Source: Acidimicrobiia bacterium (lineage in GTDB: Bacteria > Actinomycetota > Acidimicrobiia > Acidimicrobiales > Bin134). Taken from it: a stretch of DNA of 36,424 bases. Positions 32,460-36,424 of this stretch are shown piece after piece. The stretch spans positions 15,849 through 52,272 of the forward strand of contig VYEX01000072.1 in NCBI GenBank assembly GCA_009842675.1, read 5' to 3'. The notes under the pieces were generated by a model, which was not told where the DNA came from, ran no database searches, and saw only the letters and a list, made by a program, of their open reading frames with translations. Every line of letters begins with the position of its first letter. Positions within the stretch are counted from its first letter, which is position 1. The position numbers were made by a program, and so were the translations under genes.

Positions 32460-33526
32460 GCGACCGGGCGCTGCTGGAGGGATCAGAGGCCATAGCCCGA
32501 GCCGCGGTGGCCGCCGGCTGCCGGTTCTTCACGGGATACCCCATGACCCCGTTCACCGAGCTGCTGGAACACATGGCCGCCCTGCTGCCCGAGGTAGACG
32601 GCGTGTGCATGAACGCCGAAAGCGAGCTCGAGGCGGTGGGCATGGCCTGGGGGGCGGCCACCACCGGCCATTTGGCCGCCACCGGGTCTACCGGCCAAGG
32701 GCTGTCGCTGATGCAGGAGTCGCTGTCGGAGATCACCAATGCCCGACTACCCCTGGTGGTGTTCAACATGGCCCGGGGCCAGGGCGACTACTTCCAAGCA
32801 ACCCGCGGCGGAGGCCATGGGGACTATCGCCACATCGTGTTGGCCCCCATGGATGTGCCCGAGGCGGTGGAGCTGACCGGGCTGGCGTTCGAGCTGGCCA
32901 ATCAATGGCGAACCCCGGTGATGGTGCTGGGCGACTACTACTTGGCCCACACCTACCAGGCGGTTTCGGTTCCCTCCATAAAAGGAGCCGCCCCCGAAGT
33001 GCCCGACTGGGCCCTGAACGGATCTTCCGGGGGGTCGGGGTCAGCCAAGATCATCTCTCCCCTAGGGGGCGGCGTCGAAGGTGAGGAGGGGTTCGACTTG
33101 GGGGCCCACTACGCCGCGTGTGCGGCCCACATCCAAGAAATGTCTGCCGGAGTCGACCCGCTGATTGATATCGGCTTCTGCGATGACGCCGATCTAGTGG
33201 TGGCCGCCTACGGCTCGGTGGGCAAGTTCGTGCGCTACGCCTGCCTGCGATTGCGCGACGCCGGACACCGGGTGGGCTACGTGCGCCCCATCACGCTGTG
33301 GCCGTTTCCGTCGGAGGCCGTGCACGAGGCGGTCGCCGGCGCCGCCAAGGTGGCTGTTTACGAGCAGAACATGGGTCAGATGGTCGACGACGTGAGGCTG
33401 GCTACGCTGGGAGCGGTGCCAGTGGAGTTCATCGGGAGCCCGAGTTGGGACCACTCCGGTTTTGGGATCGGACCCGACATCAACGTGCCCGACATCTCCG
33501 AGCGCATCTTGGAGGCTCTGTCATGA
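32456..33526 (+). CDS. 2-oxoacid:ferredoxin oxidoreductase, alpha subunit (VorB/KorA-like)
   Basis: 356 residues from ATG 32456. LEGSEAIARAAVAAGCRFFTGYPMTPFTEL is the family N-terminus and NAESELEAVGMAWGAA the expected active-site region. The segment DYFQATRGGGHGDYRHIVLAP (from about residue 111) is characteristic of the VOR (3-methyl-2-oxobutanoate) branch, pointing to branched-chain or similar 2-oxoacids rather than pyruvate. Compared with VorB as I remember it, the loop between the Arg-Gly after strand NMA and DYFQA is about 8 residues shorter. The C-terminal DLVVAAYGSVGKFVRYA and VYEQNMGQM match the family. It is separated from the beta gene by 30 bp. Confidence 0.9.
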   Translation: MSDRALLEGSEAIARAAVAAGCRFFTGYPMTPFTELLEHMAALLPEVDGVCMNAESELEAVGMAWGAATTGHLAATGSTGQGLSLMQESLSEITNARLPLVVFNMARGQGDYFQATRGGGHGDYRHIVLAPMDVPEAVELTGLAFELANQWRTPVMVLGDYYLAHTYQAVSVPSIKGAAPEVPDWALNGSSGGSGSAKIISPLGGGVEGEEGFDLGAHYAACAAHIQEMSAGVDPLIDIGFCDDADLVVAAYGSVGKFVRYACLRLRDAGHRVGYVRPITLWPFPSEAVHEAVAGAAKVAVYEQNMGQMVDDVRLATLGAVPVEFIGSPSWDHSGFGIGPDINVPDISERILEALS

Positions 33527-33556
33527 GGGGAAGAGGGTCATGAAGGGAGGTGGGTT

Positions 33557-34345
33557 ATGAGCGACGAGCGGATTTACCTTTCCACCGATTCGCCACCCCA
33601 AGAGCCCGCCGCGCTCGTTGACGACTTCACCCCATCGCTTATCACCCAGGCCAACCACCACCTATGCCCCGGTTGCGGTGAGCCCATCGCCATCCGGGCC
33701 GCCATGGAGGCCATCGAAGAACTGGAGCTGGCCCATTCCACGATCACGGTGTTCGGCATCGGCTGCTATACCGCCTTCGCCCACAACCTCGACGTTGAGG
33801 TAGTTCAAGCCCTGCACGGCCGGGCCCCCTCGGTGGCCACCGGCATCAAGCGGATGCTGCCGGACGGGTTCGTGATGACCGTTCAAGGCGACGGCGACAT
33901 GGTCAACGAGGGGCTCCAAGAGGTACTGCACGCCGCGGCCCGGGGCGAGAACATCACTTGCCTGCTGTTGAACAACGGGGTATTCGGTGAGACCGGTGGC
34001 CAGATGACCACCACAACCACTCTGGGCCAGCGCACCAAGACCTCAATCGAGGGGCGTGATCCCCACCAGCACGGCCACCCGATTCTGCTTTCCGATCTCG
34101 CCGCCACCATGGACGGCGCGGCCTACGTGGCCCGGTGCGCAGTCAACAACGCCGGCAACGTGGCTCGCACCAAGCGCTACATCACCCGGGCCTACGAGTC
34201 TCAGATGGCCGGGGCCGGGTTCAGCCTGGTTGAGATCCTCACCATGTGCCCCACCGGCTGGTTCGTGGACACATTGGAAGGCCCCGAATACCTCCAAGAC
34301 ACCCTCGCCCCCGTGCACAACATCGGGGAGCTGAAAGCCCCCTAG
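33557..34345 (+). CDS. 2-oxoacid:ferredoxin oxidoreductase, beta subunit (thiamine diphosphate-binding)
   Basis: 262 residues, ATG with GGGAGG upstream. CPGCG (37-41) is the start of the core and GDGD (111-114) through LLLNN (136-140) is the ThDP/Mg motif. FGETGGQMTTTTTLGQRTKT and GRDPHQHGHP match the VorA/KorB-type loop. The subunit carries the cofactor that decarboxylates the 2-oxoacid. The last base of the gene lies within CTAG, which also carries the stop of the opposite-strand phosphatase. Ferredoxin-linked 2-oxoacid oxidation is usual in anaerobes; here it is found with oxygenases, so the enzyme may be an oxygen-tolerant form as in some aerobic actinobacteria (inference). Confidence 0.92.
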   Translation: MSDERIYLSTDSPPQEPAALVDDFTPSLITQANHHLCPGCGEPIAIRAAMEAIEELELAHSTITVFGIGCYTAFAHNLDVEVVQALHGRAPSVATGIKRMLPDGFVMTVQGDGDMVNEGLQEVLHAAARGENITCLLLNNGVFGETGGQMTTTTTLGQRTKTSIEGRDPHQHGHPILLSDLAATMDGAAYVARCAVNNAGNVARTKRYITRAYESQMAGAGFSLVEILTMCPTGWFVDTLEGPEYLQDTLAPVHNIGELKAP

Positions 34346-35073
34346 GCCAGCAGCAACTCCCGCAACGCCTGCCGATGCCCGTCATCCAATCCCAAGGCAT
34401 CGGTCCAGTATTGGTCGAAGCTGCCCCAGGTGTCGGCCAATACCCGCATCTGCTCGGCAAAGTAGTCCTCGTGGACTACGGCCAGCGGCATCATCAATTC
34501 GCCATAGCGGCCAGGAACCACATGCTGGTTTGTCTCCAGGTAATGGTCCACCACCTGCGCTTCCGGAACCCCCACGGCCAACAACAACAGGCTGGCGGCC
34601 CAGCCGGTGCGGTCTTTGCCCGCACTGCAATTGAACAGCACCGGAACCCTTCCCGGCGCCAACACCCCTCTCACAAACTCGCCGAACTGGGATGAGCGCA
34701 CGGGGTCGCTTACCGATCTCGCCGATGCATCCTTCATCCACTGGAAGGCCTTGCCGTTGCCGAATCGCTCTTCCAACTCCTCGGCGCTGAAAGCAGAGAA
34801 GTTCTCCCGAAGCCCGGACGGATTCGCAGAATCGGCCATCGGCAGAGAGACCAGCTCCACCCCGTCGGGCAGTCGGTTGGGGCCTTCTGCGGCAAGGTCT
34901 CCCTGGTTCCGGAAATCAAAGACCGTTCGAATGCCCAAATCAACCAGCGTGCCCAAATCAGCGTCGGAGGCTTCAGCTAAGTGGGCCGACCGAAATACCA
35001 GCCCCGTTCGCACTTCTTGCCCGTCAACCGTGGTCTGGCCACCCAGCGGTCGGAAGTTTCGTATGGACTCCAC
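34342..35073 (-). CDS. Tyrosine-protein phosphatase family (PTP3-like), altered P-loop
   Basis: 243 residues. I take the GTG at 35073 as start because TAGTGT lies 7 nt upstream and the family N-terminus NFRPLGGQ follows at once; a GTG three codons earlier (35082) is possible. The bacterial tyrosine/lipid phosphatase signature is FNCSAGKDRTG, with Cys149 and Arg155 in this numbering. The position that is usually His in HC(x)5R is Asn148 here, which would change the Cys pKa and perhaps slow catalysis. LGIRTVFDFRNQ, with the RxxxE-like strand, is family-typical. It would hydrolyse a phosphotyrosine or phosphoinositide-type ester. Its stop codon overlaps the beta-subunit stop tail to tail. Confidence 0.82.
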   Translation of the reverse strand: MESIRNFRPLGGQTTVDGQEVRTGLVFRSAHLAEASDADLGTLVDLGIRTVFDFRNQGDLAAEGPNRLPDGVELVSLPMADSANPSGLRENFSAFSAEELEERFGNGKAFQWMKDASARSVSDPVRSSQFGEFVRGVLAPGRVPVLFNCSAGKDRTGWAASLLLLAVGVPEAQVVDHYLETNQHVVPGRYGELMMPLAVVHEDYFAEQMRVLADTWGSFDQYWTDALGLDDGHRQALRELLLA

Positions 35074-35080
35074 GCCGGGC

Positions 35081-35086
35081 ACACTA
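35081..35086 (-). promoter_or_regulatory. -10 box TAGTGT, leaderless promoter of the phosphatase gene
   Basis: On the minus strand TAGTGT is followed by 7 nt (GCCCGGC) and GTG at 35073. It decides between two in-frame GTG starts. Confidence 0.45.
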
Positions 35087-35136
35087 GCCAGGAGACCTCA
35101 ATTTCCCTGCACTGACGACTTGTCTCTGGTGAATTA

Positions 35137-35165
35137 ATGACATGGGCGGTAGAAGGGGCTAAAGT
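35137..35165 (+). promoter_or_regulatory. Promoter ATGACA-N17-TAAAGT of the LAETG-protein gene
   Basis: -35 ATGACA (35137-35142, one mismatch to TTGACA), a 17-bp spacer and -10 TAAAGT (35160-35165). Initiation near 35172 would leave a leader of about 55 nt before the ATG at 35228. The same -35 and spacing occur before the downstream paralog at 35835-35863. Confidence 0.7.
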
Positions 35166-35181
35166 CTGGCCTCAATTATCC

Positions 35182-35227
35182 GAGTAGGGGCCGGCCGACA
35201 CTTGGCATGGTCCAGGGAGACACAACT
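35182..35227 (+). repeat. Leader copy 1: GAGTAGGGGCCGGCC to the start codon
   Basis: This 46-nt leader begins with GAGTAGGGGCCGGCC and ends with an AGGGAG ribosome-binding site. It is alike in length and sequence to the 45-nt leader at 35878-35922, and both run into an identical first 18 nt of coding sequence. Confidence 0.75.
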
Positions 35228-35740
35228 ATGACCAAGACCAAGTTGATTTTCATTGGGCTGGCAGTGGCGCTGGTGGGCTTCTTGTTTGCCGGGTCCGCCT
35301 CGGCTCAGGACCAGACGTTGACCGCTGATCCTTCTGTAGTGGCCGAAGCAGGCACTTACGACTTCACGTTGACGCCTTCTGGATTCACCACGGCGGCCAC
35401 CAACCTTGCCATCTGCGCTACCGCCGATCCCGGACCCGATGGGTGGGGACAGGCAACCTTGATGCAGCACTGTGGCGGTTTCGGCAGCTCGCAAGACGCC
35501 ACTAGCGGAGACCCGATCTCAGTAGAAGGTGTGGAAGTCACCGATGCTGGCGTCACATTCCTGATCTTCGAGCTCGTTCCTGACGGCCAAGCCGCCAGTG
35601 TCGCCGTTGAAGTCGACCCGGATGCTGCCATGCTGGCTGAGACTGGCGTGGAGACCTCGGTACTCGTGATCATCGGTGCGGGCATCGCCCTCGCCGGTCT
35701 GATGGTGTTTGGCCTCAGCCGTAGGCTGCGCACCCTGTAA
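35228..35740 (+). CDS. Secreted beta-sandwich protein with LAETG cell-wall sorting signal
   Basis: 170 residues. Signal peptide 1-26 (cleavage after SASA). The ectodomain is Thr/Val/Ala-rich with one possible disulfide (Cys63, Cys82) and a GTYDFTLTPSGF stretch that recalls neocarzinostatin-like or Ig-like domains (weak). The C-terminus is a classic sorting signal: LAETG (136-140), a hydrophobic helix (about 144-162) and the basic tail RRLR. LAxTG is the motif of class E sortases of actinobacteria, so covalent anchoring to the cell wall is predicted. Expected function is at the cell surface. A sortase gene is not in the window. ATG 35228 is supported by AGGGAG and by the shared start with the paralog. 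The next gene is its tandem relative. Confidence 0.82.
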   Translation: MTKTKLIFIGLAVALVGFLFAGSASAQDQTLTADPSVVAEAGTYDFTLTPSGFTTAATNLAICATADPGPDGWGQATLMQHCGGFGSSQDATSGDPISVEGVEVTDAGVTFLIFELVPDGQAASVAVEVDPDAAMLAETGVETSVLVIIGAGIALAGLMVFGLSRRLRTL

Positions 35741-35763
35741 CACCAACTCCTGATCAAAACACT

Positions 35764-35795
35764 CGGTGCCCCGGGCCTTAGGGTCCGGGGCACCG
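35764..35795 (+). terminator. Rho-independent-like terminator hairpin
   Basis: A perfect 11-bp stem, CGGTGCCCCGG / CCGGGGCACCG, with a 10-nt loop, starts 23 nt after the stop of the LAETG gene. Downstream is only GTCGTTTCT, a weak T-tract, as is common in high-G+C genomes. It insulates the two paralogous genes. Confidence 0.75.
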
Positions 35796-35834
35796 GTCGT
35801 TTCTGACCAGGGATGAAATGTAACTGTCGGATGG

Positions 35835-35863
35835 ATGACACAATCGCAACGCCGCGCTAAGGT
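35835..35863 (+). promoter_or_regulatory. Promoter ATGACA-N17-TAAGGT of the DMAD-repeat gene
   Basis: -35 ATGACA (35835-35840), a spacer of exactly 17 bp and -10 TAAGGT (35858-35863). It duplicates the promoter of the preceding paralog with one change in the -10 box. A leader of about 52 nt is expected. Confidence 0.7.
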
Positions 35864-35877
35864 TTCGTAACCTATAG

Positions 35878-35922
35878 GAGTAGGGGCTGGCCTGATGTCG
35901 GCACGGCCCAAGGAGCTATGTC
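35878..35922 (+). repeat. Leader copy 2: GAGTAGGGGCTGGCC to the start codon
   Basis: This 45-nt leader matches the leader at 35182-35227. GAGTAGGGGC-Y-GGCC is shared at its start and GGC-AYGG-YCCARGGAG at its end, with a less similar middle. Duplication together with the coding region explains it; regulatory conservation is possible. Confidence 0.75.
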
Positions 35923-36424
35923 ATGACCAAGACCAAGTTGGTATTCGTTGCGATGGCACTGGCGCTTGTTGCCTGGGTAGGAGCAAGCGCCGCCTCAGCA
36001 CAGGATGGGCCTACCGCTACTGCCGATCCGGCATCGGTTGAAGCGGCCGGGACCTACTCAATAACCCTGACCGGTTCGGGCTTCATGGAAGGGACGACTG
36101 TAAGCGCGGCGGCTTGCAGCACAGGGGATCCAGATGTAATCGACGCTACGACATTCGTCCAGTTGTGCCCCCTTTCCGGTACTCCAGCTACCGACAATGG
36201 AGATGGCACATTCAGCGTCACCATGGAAGACGTAGAGATCGGTGAAGATGGGATCGTCTTCTGGATGGGCAACCCGCTTCAGCGCGACGTAGTCACAGTT
36301 GCCGTATCTGTCGGAGCCATGGCCGATGACGACATGGCCGATGACGACATGGCCGATGACATGGACGACGACATGGCCGACGACATGGCCGACGACATGG
36401 CCGACGACATGGCCGACGACATGG
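35923..36424 (+). CDS. Secreted paralog with Met-Ala-Asp-Asp repeat tail (3' end cut by window)
   Basis: 167 codons are visible and the frame is open at the right edge. The ATG at 35923 has AAGGAG upstream. Signal peptide 1-26 ends ASAASA-QDG. The domain (about 28-130) is a relative of the preceding protein: TADPASVEAAGTYSITLTGSGF aligns with its N-terminal part, and Cys65/Cys82 could form a disulfide. From residue 133 the sequence is a run of M-A-D-D units, strongly acidic. If a LAxTG signal follows beyond the edge, the repeat would be a spacer between domain and wall. Its function is unknown; the acidic Met-rich tail could bind Ca2+ or other metal ions or act as a flexible stalk (inference). 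Confidence 0.8.
   Translation, partial: MTKTKLVFVAMALALVAWVGASAASAQDGPTATADPASVEAAGTYSITLTGSGFMEGTTVSAAACSTGDPDVIDATTFVQLCPLSGTPATDNGDGTFSVTMEDVEIGEDGIVFWMGNPLQRDVVTVAVSVGAMADDDMADDDMADDMDDDMADDMADDMADDMADDM
36319..36424 (+). repeat. 12-15-bp coding repeat, ATGGCCGAYGAC(GAC)
   Basis: The first two units are ATGGCCGATGACGAC (15 bp), followed by ATGGCCGATGAC, one ATGGACGACGAC, then four exact ATGGCCGACGAC units and the start of another. It encodes Met-Ala-Asp-Asp(-Asp). The uniform last units suggest recent slippage expansion, and the array continues past the edge. Confidence 0.95.

Noticed and set aside
36319..36424. Possible CRISPR or intergenic satellite at the right edge
   Set aside because: The units are in frame with a signal-peptide-bearing gene and have no spacers.

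Overview
The window is a gene-dense chromosomal segment of a high-G+C bacterium, most likely an uncultured actinobacterium of the Acidimicrobiia type (inference). The reasons are F420-type luciferase-like oxidoreductases, many CoA-ester enzymes, TANNNT -10 boxes placed 6-8 nt before start codons (leaderless mRNAs), and a class-E-like LAETG cell-wall sorting signal. I count 34 protein genes, two of them cut by the window ends. I found no rRNA, tRNA, CRISPR array, transposase or phage gene. No gene-free stretch exceeds 300 bases; the longest are 145-182 bp, in front of the last two genes.

Left part (1-9728, all minus strand): an MFS exporter, a VOC-fold protein, an orphan xanthine/CO-dehydrogenase-type large subunit, a PlsC-type acyltransferase, a bicupin, and then an envelope group. 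That group holds a TAP-family alpha/beta-hydrolase lipoprotein, a beta-lactamase-fold lipoprotein, an SDR, and a lipoprotein cut by the left edge. The three lipoproteins share a Pro/Thr-rich linker after the lipobox. In the cut one the linker contains a 78-bp tandem repeat.

Middle (9803-20039, plus): cysS, an APH-fold kinase, a dipeptidyl-peptidase-IV-like S9 peptidase, an F420-type LLM enzyme and a CaiB/AMACR-family protein. A second promoter then drives another LLM enzyme, an SDR resembling the MFE-2 dehydrogenase domain, a PhyH-type dioxygenase and a secreted CAP protein with a duplicated Cys motif. On the minus strand (20056-22657) lie an SCP2-type thiolase and an HMG-CoA-synthase-like protein fused to a DUF35/OB domain. 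The fused protein has lost its expected catalytic Cys and Glu and its zinc-ribbon cysteines. Together CaiB/AMACR, MFE-2-like SDR, PhyH and SCP2-type thiolase recall the peroxisomal set for branched-chain and sterol side-chain acids (inference).

Right part (22713-34345): two paralogous amidohydrolases with near-identical leaderless promoters, a third amidohydrolase, a second orphan CODH-type large subunit, a double-hotdog protein and an MDR reductase. These are followed by a crotonase whose gene overlaps a four-subunit 2-oxoacid:ferredoxin oxidoreductase operon (gamma-delta-alpha-beta, VOR-like). The genes fit stepwise breakdown of an unidentified acyl or aryl substrate through CoA esters and 2-oxoacids.

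Right end (34342-36424): a tyrosine-phosphatase-family gene ends tail-to-tail in the same CTAG as the oxidoreductase operon. Two tandem paralogous secreted proteins follow, with duplicated promoters and leaders. The first has a LAETG sorting signal. The second runs off the edge inside a Met-Ala-Asp-Asp repeat.
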